Origin: Candidatus Sulfotelmatobacter sp.
Lineage (GTDB): Bacteria > Acidobacteriota > Terriglobia > Terriglobales > Acidobacteriaceae
Direction: 5' to 3'
NCBI GenBank assembly: GCA_025462865.1
Contig: JAOAPI010000171.1
Coordinates: 142,685-206,684 of the forward strand
DNA: 64,000 bases
Of the stretch, positions 48,745 to 57,923 are shown one piece after another; position 1 is the stretch's first letter; each line of letters starts with the position of its first letter. The notes below the pieces were generated by a model that saw only the letters and a list, made by a program, of their open reading frames with translations, had not been told where the DNA came from and did no database searches. The translations under genes and the position numbers were made by a program.

Positions 48745-49155
48745 ATGGTTTATCTCACGCGCAAAGCTGAATTTTCCGCATCGCACCTCTACCACAATCC
48801 GGACTTCACTCCGGAAGAGAACCGTCGCATCTTCGGCAAATGCAATAATCCAAACGGCCACGGCCACAACTACATGCTCGAAGTCACGGTGAAAGGTGAA
48901 GTCGATCCGCGCTCCGGCTTCGTCGTCGACCTCAAGCAACTGAAAGAAATCATGCACCGCGAAGTGCTCGATGCCATGGACCACCGCTTCCTCAACAAAG
49001 AGGTTTCCGAATTCCTGCACAAAATTCCGACCACGGAAAACATCGCCATCGCCATCTGGCAGCGCCTCCATACCAAGCTCACAGCCGCCAAACTGCACCG
49101 CGTGCGGCTCTACGAGACCCCCGACCTCTTCGTCGACTTCTACGGGGAGAAATGA
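48745..49155 (+). CDS. 6-pyruvoyl-tetrahydropterin synthase family, canonical copy
   Basis: 136 residues. Zn ligands H14, H39 and H41; catalytic C33 in GKCNNPNGHGHNY (C-x5-HGH); D79-H80 and E124 (LYETPDL). The C-x5-HGH spacing is that of animal-type PTPS, not the C-x3-HGH of QueD. It would turn 7,8-dihydroneopterin triphosphate into 6-pyruvoyl-tetrahydropterin. Neighbours are a paralogue, folE and an SDR. Confidence 0.88.
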   Translation: MVYLTRKAEFSASHLYHNPDFTPEENRRIFGKCNNPNGHGHNYMLEVTVKGEVDPRSGFVVDLKQLKEIMHREVLDAMDHRFLNKEVSEFLHKIPTTENIAIAIWQRLHTKLTAAKLHRVRLYETPDLFVDFYGEK

Positions 49156-49185
49156 GGGATGAGCTAGGAGCTAAAAGCTGAAATC

Positions 49186-49590
49186 ATGAAAGCCCACCTC
49201 TCCCGTCGATATCTCTTCTCCGCCTCGCACCGCCTGCACAGCGAAGCGATGTCGCCAGAAGAGAATCAATCCACCTACGGCAAGTGCAACAACCCCTACG
49301 GACACGGCCACAACTACACTGTCGAAGTGACGGTCAGCGGCCCCGTCGACGAGAACACCGGCATGGTCTGCAATCTCACCGATCTCGATGGCTTCATCAA
49401 AAGGGAAGTCCTTGCCCGCTACGGCCACGAAAACTTGAACATGCTGCCGGAATTCGCCCAGGAGGTTCCCACCACCGAGAACCTCTGTATCCAGATCTAC
49501 GAAATAGTGCACCGCGGCTTCCACTTCGCGCATCTTGAAAGAGTGCGCCTCGAAGAAACCATGATGAATTCTTTCGAGTACGCCGGATAA
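49186..49590 (+). CDS. PTPS-family paralogue lacking the catalytic Asp
   Basis: 134 residues, similar to the previous gene: H15, H40, H42 and C34 in [14 protein letters not shown]124. The catalytic Asp of the D-H pair is Gly here (YGHENLN, G80-H81). It may have altered chemistry or be a non-catalytic partner in a mixed hexamer. It starts 30 nt after the first copy and stops 41 nt before the folE ATG. Confidence 0.87.
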   Translation: MKAHLSRRYLFSASHRLHSEAMSPEENQSTYGKCNNPYGHGHNYTVEVTVSGPVDENTGMVCNLTDLDGFIKREVLARYGHENLNMLPEFAQEVPTTENLCIQIYEIVHRGFHFAHLERVRLEETMMNSFEYAG

Positions 49591-49631
49591 GCTTGTTTCA
49601 AGTTGCAAAATTGCCCGATTACCAATTCGAT

Positions 49632-50237
49632 ATGACGACGAAACCGACAACCGAATCCGCCACCCTCACCAGCGCCAGCTTCGAAGATCTGGTTCAGGAG
49701 ATGATCGTTCGCCTTGGCGAAGATCCGCAACGCGAAGGCCTTCTGCTCACGCCCGAACGCGTTCGCAAGTCGATGCAATTTCTTACCCGCGGCTACGCCG
49801 AAGATCCTGAGGCGTTGCTGAAAGGCGCGCTCTTCACCGTCACTTACGACGAAATGGTCATCGTCAAAGACATTGAAATGTTCAGCCTCTGCGAGCACCA
49901 CATGCTGCCATTTTTCGGCAAAGTGCACGTGGCCTACATTCCCAACGGAAAAGTAATCGGCCTCAGCAAAGTTCCGCGCCTGATCGAACTTTTCTCGCGC
50001 CGTCTGCAAATCCAGGAGCGCCTCACCACCCAGATCGCCGAAACCATTCAGAAGGTGATCGAACCCCAAGGCGTCGGCGTCGTCATCGAGGCCCGCCACT
50101 TGTGCATGATGATGCGTGGCGTCGAGAAGCAGCATTCCGCCGCCGTCACTTCTTCCATGCTCGGCTGCTTCCGCAATGAGCAAGAAACGCGCTCAGAATT
50201 CCTCTCACTGATCCGTCAGCGCCCCAACGGAATTTAG
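49632..50237 (+). CDS. folE: GTP cyclohydrolase I
   Basis: 201 residues from the ATG at 49632. Zn-binding C87, H90 and C158; [20 protein letters not shown] and [16 protein letters not shown] are diagnostic, as is [10 protein letters not shown]. It makes dihydroneopterin triphosphate from GTP, substrate of PTPS. It serves folate and, here, probably tetrahydrobiopterin. Confidence 0.95.
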   Translation: MTTKPTTESATLTSASFEDLVQEMIVRLGEDPQREGLLLTPERVRKSMQFLTRGYAEDPEALLKGALFTVTYDEMVIVKDIEMFSLCEHHMLPFFGKVHVAYIPNGKVIGLSKVPRLIELFSRRLQIQERLTTQIAETIQKVIEPQGVGVVIEARHLCMMMRGVEKQHSAAVTSSMLGCFRNEQETRSEFLSLIRQRPNGI

Positions 50238-50256
50238 CGCCCGGCACGGCTCGTTT

Positions 50257-50287
50257 GGGACGGACACTCCTGTCTGTCGCCTTTGAC
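50257..50287. repeat. GACGGACA-CTCC-TGTCTGTC stem-loop element, copy 2
   Basis: Same design as 46977-47007, with an A-T pair in place of T-A and one G-T wobble. GCCTTTGAC follows in both. Confidence 0.6.
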
Positions 50288-50396
50288 GTTGTCTTTGAAT
50301 GTTGTTCGTTTCTAATGGGAGTACTCTTTTCTCGTCGCCTTTGAGAGAGGTGGGCTGCGGTGCGGTAAGATACAGCTCGCACTGGAGCACGTCGCA

Positions 50397-51146
50397 TTGT
50401 CAAAATCCTTGACGAAGAAAAACTCCGCACGACCACCCTTGCACAACCAGGTCGCCCTCGTCACCGGCTCGACCCGAGGCATCGGACTTGCCATCGCTCA
50501 CGCCCTCGCCTCCGAAGGCTGCAATCTTATTCTTACCGGCCGCGACGAAGGAGCTCTGCGCCGCGTCAGCAGGGAACTCGCGTCACAAGAAATCAAGATC
50601 CTCGCGCGGCCCTGCGATGTTCGCGATCCTCAATCGATCGACGATCTGTTCCGAGCTATCCGGCAGAAATTCCATCGCCTCGACATAGTCATAAACAACG
50701 CAGGCATCGCCCATCCGAACTTCACCGTCGACAAACTTCCTCCGAATGTCTGGAAAGACGTCATCGATACAAACCTGACGGGCATGTTCCTGATCACTCA
50801 CTCGGCACTTGTCCTGATGAAGGGCGGAGGCACCATCGTGAATAATCTCTCCATCGTCGCCAATCGTGTATTCGCGGGATCAGCCGCCTACGTCGCCTCC
50901 AAACACGGCGCCCTCGGCTTCACCAACACGCTCCGCGAAGAATTGCGCCAGAAAGAAATCCGCGTCATCGCCCTGATGCCTGGCGCCACCGACACTGCAA
51001 TCTGGAACACCTTCTGGCCGCAAGCCCCGCGCAAAAAGATGATGTCCCCCGCCACCATTGCCGAAGCTCTTCTCCACGCGCTCATGCTTCCCCTCAATGC
51101 CACCGTCGAAACTCTCGAGATTCTCCCCACCGTCGGCCTTCTGTAA
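50397..51146 (+). CDS. SDR-family reductase, candidate sepiapterin-reductase-like
   Basis: 249 residues. TGSTRGIG cofactor loop near 24-31, NNAG, the Ser in NNLSIVANRVFAGSA, and YVASKHG. A TTG start with GGAG upstream is likely. Position after folE and two PTPS genes suggests reduction of 6-pyruvoyl-tetrahydropterin; the sequence alone is generic (FabG/YkvO-like). Confidence 0.75.
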   Translation: MSKSLTKKNSARPPLHNQVALVTGSTRGIGLAIAHALASEGCNLILTGRDEGALRRVSRELASQEIKILARPCDVRDPQSIDDLFRAIRQKFHRLDIVINNAGIAHPNFTVDKLPPNVWKDVIDTNLTGMFLITHSALVLMKGGGTIVNNLSIVANRVFAGSAAYVASKHGALGFTNTLREELRQKEIRVIALMPGATDTAIWNTFWPQAPRKKMMSPATIAEALLHALMLPLNATVETLEILPTVGLL

Positions 51147-51151
51147 AATCA

Positions 51152-51184
51152 CCTTCGTGTACCTTCCTGACCTTGGTGGTTGAT
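51152..51184. repeat. Dispersed CCTTCGTGTACC element (inverted copy)
   Basis: CCTTCGTGTACCTTCCTGAC then CTTGGTGGTTGATG; its reverse complement resembles 17254-17285. Confidence 0.5.
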
Positions 51185-51281
51185 GAATTCAAACGCTCGC
51201 CAGAAACGCAGGCGCGATTTTACTTGTGCCAACTTTCCAGCTAAGATTGCGCCCGACCGAAAACCTACGGAGGAATAAGCG

Positions 51282-51857
51282 ATGCTCAAAGTCCCATTTC
51301 TTGCGGCCGTAATTCTGGCCGCCGCAGTTCTAAGTTTCCCTGTCCATGCGCAAGACACCAGCAAGAAAGAAGCCGCTGTAAAGCCCGCCCTTAGCCCGTC
51401 GCAGGCGGTGCTGGAAGCCTGGAACGATGTTGGCCGCAAGCTCATCGCTATGGCCGAAGATTTTCCCGAGGATAAATACGACTTCAAGCCCACGCCCGCC
51501 CAGCGCGCCTTCGCCGACCAACTGCTCCATGCCGCCGGAGCAAATTATTTCTTCACCAACCTTGCCATGGGCAAGGCAGCGCCCGCTGAAGAAGATCCCA
51601 AGCGCGACCAATACAAAACCAAGGCCGATGTTGTGGCCTTCGTGAAAAAATCCTTTGCCGACGGCGCCGCCGCCATCAAAGCCAAGGGCGACAAAGGCAT
51701 GTCCGATATGGTGGTCGACCCGTTCGGCCACCAGCAGATGCGCGTTTCCGACATGGCCTACGGTTTCATCGAGCACTCCGGCGAACACTACGGACAGCTT
51801 GTCACCTACTATCGCCTCGCTGGCCTGGTCCCCCCGGAATCGCGACCGAAAAAATAA
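51282..51857 (+). CDS. DinB-like secreted protein
   Basis: 191 residues with a signal peptide (1-24). The helical bundle (AWNDVGRKLIAMAEDFPEDK, then HAAGANYF, HSGEHYGQL) is the DinB/YfiT pattern with three His ligand candidates. A strong GGAGGAA ribosome site precedes it. Most DinB proteins are cytoplasmic thiol-related enzymes; an exported one is typical of Acidobacteria. Function unknown. Confidence 0.85.
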   Translation: MLKVPFLAAVILAAAVLSFPVHAQDTSKKEAAVKPALSPSQAVLEAWNDVGRKLIAMAEDFPEDKYDFKPTPAQRAFADQLLHAAGANYFFTNLAMGKAAPAEEDPKRDQYKTKADVVAFVKKSFADGAAAIKAKGDKGMSDMVVDPFGHQQMRVSDMAYGFIEHSGEHYGQLVTYYRLAGLVPPESRPKK

Positions 51858-51972
51858 TCAACATACACCTGCTATCACCCTTCGGCCCGCGTAGTTTGCG
51901 GGCCGAAGGACCTATCCGACTTGCTTGCAGCCCCCGGCGCTGCTGCGGTCCACGCGCACGCAGCTGGACCCC

Positions 51973-52668
51973 TCACCTCTCCCCATACGGATGCCTCATC
52001 TCGCGCTCTCCAAAAACTTTCACCAGCAGCGCCCCGGAAATGAATCCACCCACGTGGGCCCAGAACGCCACGCCTCCTATGCTTTGCCTCTGGACGGCAA
52101 GTGCTGTGGCTGTTCCGCTCAAGAAATTCAGGACGAACCAATATCCCAGGATGATCCACGCAGGAACCCACACCACGAACACAAAAAACCACGTCAGCAC
52201 CCGCGCTCTCGGGTACAAAACAAAATAAGCTCCCAGCACGCCCGCAATCGCGCCGCTCGCTCCCAGAGCAGGCGCCGTCGAACTCAGATTGACCACTACG
52301 TGCGTGCTCATTGCAAGCACGCCGGTCAGCAGGTAAAACACCAGATACTTGAAGTGACCCAGGTAGTCTTCAACATTGTCGCCAAAGATATACAGGAACC
52401 ACATGTTGCCGATCACGTGCATCCATGACCCGTGCAAGAAAAGCGACGTCAAGAAAGGAATCGCGATTCCCGCCAGCGCGTATCTTGGCGAACCCGCCAG
52501 GAATGCCGCCAAGTGTGAAGGCACGACCCCAAACTGAAAAATCAATGCGTTAAGACTTTGAGAATCGAGAGTGGCTTCAAAAAGAAATATCAGGAGATTC
52601 AGCGCAATCAGGAAGCGCGTTACCCATGGAGTGCTATACGAAGGTTGGTCGTCACGAAGAGGAAGCAT
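51973..52668 (-). CDS. Rhomboid-family intramembrane serine protease
   Basis: 231 residues with 6-7 transmembrane helices. Catalytic S138 in GASGAIAG and H205 in WAHVGGFISG; N-terminal LFLHGSWMHVIGNMWFLY holds the HxxxN oxyanion element. It cleaves membrane-anchored proteins. Confidence 0.93.
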   Translation of the reverse strand: MLPLRDDQPSYSTPWVTRFLIALNLLIFLFEATLDSQSLNALIFQFGVVPSHLAAFLAGSPRYALAGIAIPFLTSLFLHGSWMHVIGNMWFLYIFGDNVEDYLGHFKYLVFYLLTGVLAMSTHVVVNLSSTAPALGASGAIAGVLGAYFVLYPRARVLTWFFVFVVWVPAWIILGYWFVLNFLSGTATALAVQRQSIGGVAFWAHVGGFISGALLVKVFGEREMRHPYGER

Positions 52669-52675
52669 AAAAAAT

Positions 52676-52775
52676 CTGGTAACTTGGTAATTGGTAATTT
52701 TGCAGCTGAAAATTGACGCGCGGCAAGCGTGAGATTTTCAATTACCCAATCACCCGATTACCGAATTACTAAATC
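52676..52775. repeat. Imperfect inverted repeat GGTAATTGGTAATTT / AATTACCCAATCACC
   Basis: Two AT-rich arms facing each other in the gap between the divergent rhomboid and truB genes. Unlike other elements in this window; role unknown. Confidence 0.45.
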
Positions 52776-52780
52776 TTCTC

Positions 52781-53737
52781 ATGAATGGCGTCATCATCCT
52801 CGACAAGCCCGCCGGCTGGACCTCGCACGACGTCGTCAACCGCGTCCGCCGCATTTTAGGTCAGCGCTCCGTCGGACATCTCGGCACGCTCGACCCACTC
52901 GCCACAGGCGTGCTGCCTCTGGTCACGGGCAGCCTCACACGCCTGGCTCAGTTCTACACAGCTTCTGAAAAAACATACGAAGGAGTGATTCGGTTCGGCT
53001 TCGCCACCAATACCTACGATGCCGATGGCGATCCCGTGGGAGAACAAACCTCTGTCGCTCCGACTCTCGAACAACTCCAGAAACTGGCCACTGAATTTCT
53101 CGGCCTGATCCAACAAGTCCCGCCGCCATTCTCCGCCAAAAAAATACACGGCGTTCCCGCGTATAAACTGGCGAGAAAACAACAGGACGTCGTACTCAAG
53201 CCGGTAGAAGTCGAGATCAAAGAATTCCTGATCCTCTCCGTCGACGCCGACCGCGCCCACTTTCGCGCTCGCGTAGCCTCGGGAACCTACATGCGATCGG
53301 TCGCTCACGAAATGGGACAGCGCCTCGGCTGCGGCGCGCATCTCGAATCTCTTCGCCGCACCGCCGCCGCTGAATTTGAAATCGCCCAGGCGTACACGTT
53401 GCAGCAAATCGAAAGCATGAAGCTTGCCGGCACGAAAATCGACGAAAGGGAACCCGCCACTATCAACGGCAATGTCGCCGACGATTCACTCAAAACTCCT
53501 GAGCATACCATCGAGTCTCTATTCGTTCACCCTCGTCAACTCTTGCCGCACTTTCCCTCCGTCACCGCCGACGAGCCTACCGCCGCCCGCATCCGCAGCG
53601 GACGCCCCATTAACCTCCCCGAACTCTCCCGCGCGCGCCAAGTCAAAGTTTTCCACGGCCAGCGCGACCTGATCGCCATTGCCACCCGCGTCGCCGGCAC
53701 TCTCTTCCATCCAAAGATTGTCTTTCCCATCGACTAG
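52781..53737 (+). CDS. truB: tRNA pseudouridine(55) synthase TruB
   Basis: 318 residues. ILDKPAGWTSHDVVNRVR, catalytic D38 in GHLGTLDPLATGVL, GVPAYKLAR and RVASGTYMRS are the family motifs. A C-terminal extension contains a PUA-like domain. It isomerises U55 in the tRNA T-loop. It starts 112 nt after the divergent rhomboid gene. Confidence 0.95.
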   Translation: MNGVIILDKPAGWTSHDVVNRVRRILGQRSVGHLGTLDPLATGVLPLVTGSLTRLAQFYTASEKTYEGVIRFGFATNTYDADGDPVGEQTSVAPTLEQLQKLATEFLGLIQQVPPPFSAKKIHGVPAYKLARKQQDVVLKPVEVEIKEFLILSVDADRAHFRARVASGTYMRSVAHEMGQRLGCGAHLESLRRTAAAEFEIAQAYTLQQIESMKLAGTKIDEREPATINGNVADDSLKTPEHTIESLFVHPRQLLPHFPSVTADEPTAARIRSGRPINLPELSRARQVKVFHGQRDLIAIATRVAGTLFHPKIVFPID

Positions 53738-53783
53738 CCCGAATCCAGCCATGGACGGCCATTTTCCAGCTTTTACCCTGGAA

Positions 53784-54115
53784 AATAATTTACAAACCCA
53801 TGACAATTGTCTTGCTCAAGTCGTGCATAATTATTTTCAAGTAATTGCTCGTCCTCGGGGCCCTGCTGTCGGATTCGAAAGAAGATCCCAAAAGCTGCGC
53901 ATTGAGTTCTGCCAACTGTTCGCGATACGTTAAAAGTACTCCCAGTCGTCATATCCTCTGGGGATTAACTGTCTCCGGGGGAAACCGAAAACCGAAAACA
54001 AAAAACCGATTCCGGTTCCGCCATTCTCCGCGGCGAACTCTGATTTGTCTGGATGGCCTTCAGTGGCCATTGCTAAAAGAGGAAGTCGTTCGCTCAAACC
54101 ATACATATATAGGAG
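53784..54115 (+). repeat. Duplicated ~300-nt leader, copy 1
   Basis: From AATAATTTAC near 53784 to the ATG at 54120. Long blocks match copy 2 (57595-57899): CGTGCATAATTATTTTCAAG, GTCCTCGGGGCCCTGCTG, GGATTCGAAAG, ATCCCAAAAGCTGC, CATTGAGTTCTGCCAA, GGGATTAACTGTCT and GGCCATTGCT. The match begins at a -10-like hexamer, so it could be a transcribed 5' leader. No known riboswitch was recognised. Confidence 0.75.
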
Positions 54116-54119
54116 CAAC

Positions 54120-55250
54120 ATGCATTCTCGACATCTCACTCATTTGCTATTTCTCTTCCTGGCCCTGTTAGTGATTGCCGCGACGTTACCCGCTGCGGCT
54201 CAGGGTAACGCCGGTGCCAAGCTCGATGCTACTGTTCCCGCGGGAGATTTTCCCGTCGCAGTCGGCGTTAATTCTCGGACGAGCAAAGTCTATGTGCCGA
54301 ATAACAGCTCGCCCAGCGTGACCGTAATCGACGAAAGAACTAAAACCTCGAAGACTGTCGCCGATGTCGGTGGCTCATTCCCGAATGCGATCGCCGTGAA
54401 TTCTGTCACCAATAAAACTTACGTGGCGAATACTGGAAGTGGAAACATTCTGGTGATCGACGGTGCAACCAACCACCAGACCGAGGTTACCGATCCAAAC
54501 GGAGGTTTCCCTCTCGCCGTCGCCGTTGATCAGGTGCTGAATAAGATTTATGTGGCAAATTACACGACGAACAACATCACAGTTATTGACGGCACAAACA
54601 ACAGCACCACTACGGTGGCGGATCCCAATGCCAAGGGTCCACGGTGCATCGCCGTGAATCCAATAACTCACATGGTCTATGTTGGAAACGACCAGACCGG
54701 CAATATCACGATCATCGATGGTCTTACACGCACGACTTCTACAGTTGCGGATCCCAATGCATCGGGTCCCTTCGCGGTGGATGTGAATCCCGTCACTAAC
54801 AGAGTGTATTTCGCGAACTTTGGCTCCAGCAACGTTACCGTGCTCGACGCCACAACCGACAACACAACAACCGTCACGGATCCGAAATCTTTTAATCCCG
54901 TTGGGATTGTCGTAAATCCGCTTACCAACAAGATCTACGCCGTGGCTCAGTTTCCCGCCAACGTTACGGTAATTGACGGCGCAACCAACCAAACTACAAC
55001 CGTCACAAACCCGCTGGCTAATCAAGGACAAGCGATTGCACTGGATTCCTTGGTGAATAAGATCTACGTCGCAAATTTTCTATCCAATAACGTCACAGTC
55101 GTCGACGGCACAACCAACCAGGTCAGCGCCACGGTGGCAGATCCCAAAGCAAAGGCCCCGTATGCTCTTCGCGCTGACCCTCGTACTCATCGAGTCTTCG
55201 TAGCGAACTCTCAATCGGCCAATGTGACCGTGATCGACGGGTCTCGGTAA
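54120..55250 (+). CDS. Secreted YVTN-type beta-propeller protein
   Basis: 376 residues from the ATG at 54120, with AGGAG upstream. Signal peptide 1-27. The rest consists of ~42-residue repeats such as NPITHMVYVGNDQTGNITII and DGLTRTTSTVADPN, a seven- to eight-bladed propeller of YVTN/NHL type. Surface or periplasmic binding role. Confidence 0.88.
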   Translation: MHSRHLTHLLFLFLALLVIAATLPAAAQGNAGAKLDATVPAGDFPVAVGVNSRTSKVYVPNNSSPSVTVIDERTKTSKTVADVGGSFPNAIAVNSVTNKTYVANTGSGNILVIDGATNHQTEVTDPNGGFPLAVAVDQVLNKIYVANYTTNNITVIDGTNNSTTTVADPNAKGPRCIAVNPITHMVYVGNDQTGNITIIDGLTRTTSTVADPNASGPFAVDVNPVTNRVYFANFGSSNVTVLDATTDNTTTVTDPKSFNPVGIVVNPLTNKIYAVAQFPANVTVIDGATNQTTTVTNPLANQGQAIALDSLVNKIYVANFLSNNVTVVDGTTNQVSATVADPKAKAPYALRADPRTHRVFVANSQSANVTVIDGSR

Positions 55251-55407
55251 AAGCGACATTATTCGACTGTTGCAGATCCGCGTTGCATTTCCAATAACGC
55301 GGCTTTGCTCAGCCGAAATGCGCCTGAGTAAAGCATCACGATCAACGCAATAAAACGACAGAACAAATCTCACAACTCTAAATAAATCATTTGAAGGGGA
55401 GTCTATC

Positions 55408-57402
55408 TTGTCATTACTTTCACGCACTTGGTGTTTTGTGCTTCTACTCCTGGTTGCTGGGCACGTGTTCACCGCGTCTGCCCAAATTCCGCGCTTCCTG
55501 AATCCCGTCAGTTATTCCGTTCCCGGAGCATCGATGACGGTACTGGCCGATCTGAATGGCGACGGCGTCCTCGACATCGTTACGGCAAACGGGTTTGTAT
55601 TCAACGGCAGCGGCGTCAGCGTGCTATTGGGAAAAAGGAATGGGGCGTTTCAGCCAGCCACAACCATCGTCGCTGCCGGCAACCCGAATTGGGTTTTGGT
55701 CGGTGATTTCAATAACGACGGAAAGCTCGATATCGCTGTGGGCAATCAGCCCAACCCCAACCTTCCTCCGCCCGTGGGCGGTCCCACGGTTACCGATGTC
55801 AGCATCCTTCTCGGCAAAGGGGATGGAACTTTCTCGCCCTCGATCGAGACCCCGACTCTCGGAGCCCTGACGATGGCCGCCGCAGACTTCAACGGCGACG
55901 GGAAACTCGATCTGGCAATTACCGGAGTGAACGGGCCCGTTCAAATTTTGCTGGGCAATGGCGACGGAACCTTCACCGTTAACGGCACCTCCGTGAGTGG
56001 TCTGTCAGGCTCTATCTTCACCGGCGATTTCAATCACGACGGGAAGCAGGATCTCCTTGCCGGTGGATGGCAAATGCTGGGGAATGGCGATGGCACATTC
56101 ACCCTTGGACAGGCGCTGCCCGTGACCGGCCTGCAAACCGTGGCTGATTTGAACGGCGACGGCATTCTCGACCTGGTGGGGCAGTCTGTCTTCAAGAACA
56201 TCTTCACGGGTGAAGCCGCTTTCGGATTACCCGATGGAACCTGGAACCCTTCATTCATTTCCAACTTCAATAGTGATGGCAACATCGTGGCCGGCAAATT
56301 CGACAGCGATACGAAGACGGACTTGTTCGGCGCGGGCAAACCAGCGCAAGGACTTGATCCATCTGTCGGCGGATTATTCCTGGGGAACGGCGATGGGTTC
56401 TTTACCCTGGCCGTGACAGGGTTCGGCTTCACGATCGACGGCGGCGCGGGTGTTTCGTTCCCGGCATTTTCCGCGGCAGGCGATCTTGACCATAATGGAT
56501 CGCCGGACATTGCGATGGCGGTTGGCACTGGCGTTCAAGTCTCGCTGAACACCAGGGGCACGCCTCCACTGCTGGCGCAGCTCACGACCACCGCGACGGA
56601 CGTGATTGGAGGAACCACGGTGACGGGCACAGTTTCTCTGGGCGGTCCTGCTCCGGCCGGCGGCGCTCTGGTCTCATTGACCAGCAGCAGTCCCAGTGCG
56701 ACGTTCCCCAACGGGAATACGGTCCTCATTCCCGCAAAATCGCAAACTGCCACGTTCACCATTTCCACCTCGGCTATTACCAAGCCCACAGCCGTAATAA
56801 TCACGGGAACCTACCATTCCCTCAGACAGAACGGCCGCTTCACCATCGTGCCGCCCTTCTCTCTTTCGTCCGTTTCGTTTTCTCCTTTCAGTCTCATCGG
56901 ACTTTACGGAGGTGCTCCGGCAACCGGTACCGTAACACTGAGCGGCCCTGCCTCAGATGGCACTGTGGTCAATTTGAGCAGCTCCATACCCGCCGTCGTT
57001 TCCGTACCGGCAAGTGTCTCTTTAAAGGCTGGAGCGAAAACTGCAACATTTTCGATCAGCGCATTTAATGTCGCCGCGGATACATCCGTAGTAATCTCCG
57101 CCACCCTGCAAGGAGCAACGCGCGCCGGAACCGTGACGGTGCGGAAGGAAACGCCGACGGTCACCATCACAAAGGCGGAATACACCGTCAGCAAATCCAC
57201 TCTCCTGGTTGAGGCCACGAGTTCTGACCGCGTCGCCACCCTGCAACTATTCAACCCCAAAACAGGTCAACTGGTCGGAAGCATTCCGCTGGTGAATGTT
57301 GGCAAGTTCTCCGGGCAGGTCGCGGTTGGCGGGCCATTCACCTCAGTTGCAGTGCAAAGCAGCGTCGGAGGCGTGGCGGTCGGATCCGTACAACAGAAGT
57401 AG
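55408..57402 (+). CDS. Secreted VCBS/FG-GAP repeat protein with Ig-like domains
   Basis: 664 residues, TTG start with GGGGAG. Signal peptide to about 26. Residues 40-370 hold DLNGDGVLDI-type calcium-binding FG-GAP/VCBS repeats (VADLNGDGILDLVG, GDFNNDGKLDIAV). From 390 on are Ig-like modules with PAPAGGALVSLTSSSPSA, similar to the C-terminus of the protein at 57924-58772. Probably a surface adhesin-like protein. Confidence 0.85.
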   Translation: MSLLSRTWCFVLLLLVAGHVFTASAQIPRFLNPVSYSVPGASMTVLADLNGDGVLDIVTANGFVFNGSGVSVLLGKRNGAFQPATTIVAAGNPNWVLVGDFNNDGKLDIAVGNQPNPNLPPPVGGPTVTDVSILLGKGDGTFSPSIETPTLGALTMAAADFNGDGKLDLAITGVNGPVQILLGNGDGTFTVNGTSVSGLSGSIFTGDFNHDGKQDLLAGGWQMLGNGDGTFTLGQALPVTGLQTVADLNGDGILDLVGQSVFKNIFTGEAAFGLPDGTWNPSFISNFNSDGNIVAGKFDSDTKTDLFGAGKPAQGLDPSVGGLFLGNGDGFFTLAVTGFGFTIDGGAGVSFPAFSAAGDLDHNGSPDIAMAVGTGVQVSLNTRGTPPLLAQLTTTATDVIGGTTVTGTVSLGGPAPAGGALVSLTSSSPSATFPNGNTVLIPAKSQTATFTISTSAITKPTAVIITGTYHSLRQNGRFTIVPPFSLSSVSFSPFSLIGLYGGAPATGTVTLSGPASDGTVVNLSSSIPAVVSVPASVSLKAGAKTATFSISAFNVAADTSVVISATLQGATRAGTVTVRKETPTVTITKAEYTVSKSTLLVEATSSDRVATLQLFNPKTGQLVGSIPLVNVGKFSGQVAVGGPFTSVAVQSSVGGVAVGSVQQK

Positions 57403-57416
57403 AAACGCTTGAGATT

Positions 57417-57447
57417 GGGGGCGACATTGGAGTCGCCCCCTTTTTTT
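57417..57447 (+). terminator. Rho-independent terminator of the VCBS gene
   Basis: GGGGGCGAC and GTCGCCCCC form a 9-bp stem with a 6-nt loop, followed by TTTTTTT. Confidence 0.92.
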
Positions 57448-57594
57448 GTGCGGAAGATGCGTCGTCGGCTTGAGGTGAACGCGGAGGCGAGCGACCTTCG
57501 GACCAGATAAATAGATTGAGTCGAAGTGGCCAGAAGGGGCGTCTGATACAGGAATCTGCTGGGTTGACATACTTTTAATACGTGCTCAACAGGA

Positions 57595-57899
57595 GATAAT
57601 TTACATGCCCGTGACAACTGTCACTTTCGATTCGTGCATAATTATCTTCAAGTAGTTGCTGTCCTCGGGGCCCTGCTGCCGGATTCGAAAGCAAATCCCA
57701 AAAGCTGCTCATTGAGTTCTGCCAATCTGTTCGCCGTGCACCAAGGTATTCCGTTCGCGCATACCCTCTAGGGATTAACTGTCTTTAGGAAACCGATACC
57801 GCCTTCCGGCACTCTCCGCGGCGGACGCCGACGTATCTGGACGGCCTTCAGAGGCCATTGCTGAAACCGGAACTTGACCGCTTAAAAGAAACTACAAAT
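57595..57899 (+). repeat. Duplicated ~300-nt leader, copy 2
   Basis: Begins at GATAATTTAC and shares the blocks named for copy 1 in the same order and spacing. It lies after the VCBS terminator and before the ATG at 57924. Conservation ends near GGCCATTGCT, 61 nt before the start codon. Candidate cis-regulatory RNA or duplicated promoter. Confidence 0.75.
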
Positions 57900-57923
57900 C
57901 CATTCTAAGGAAACTAAATAAAT

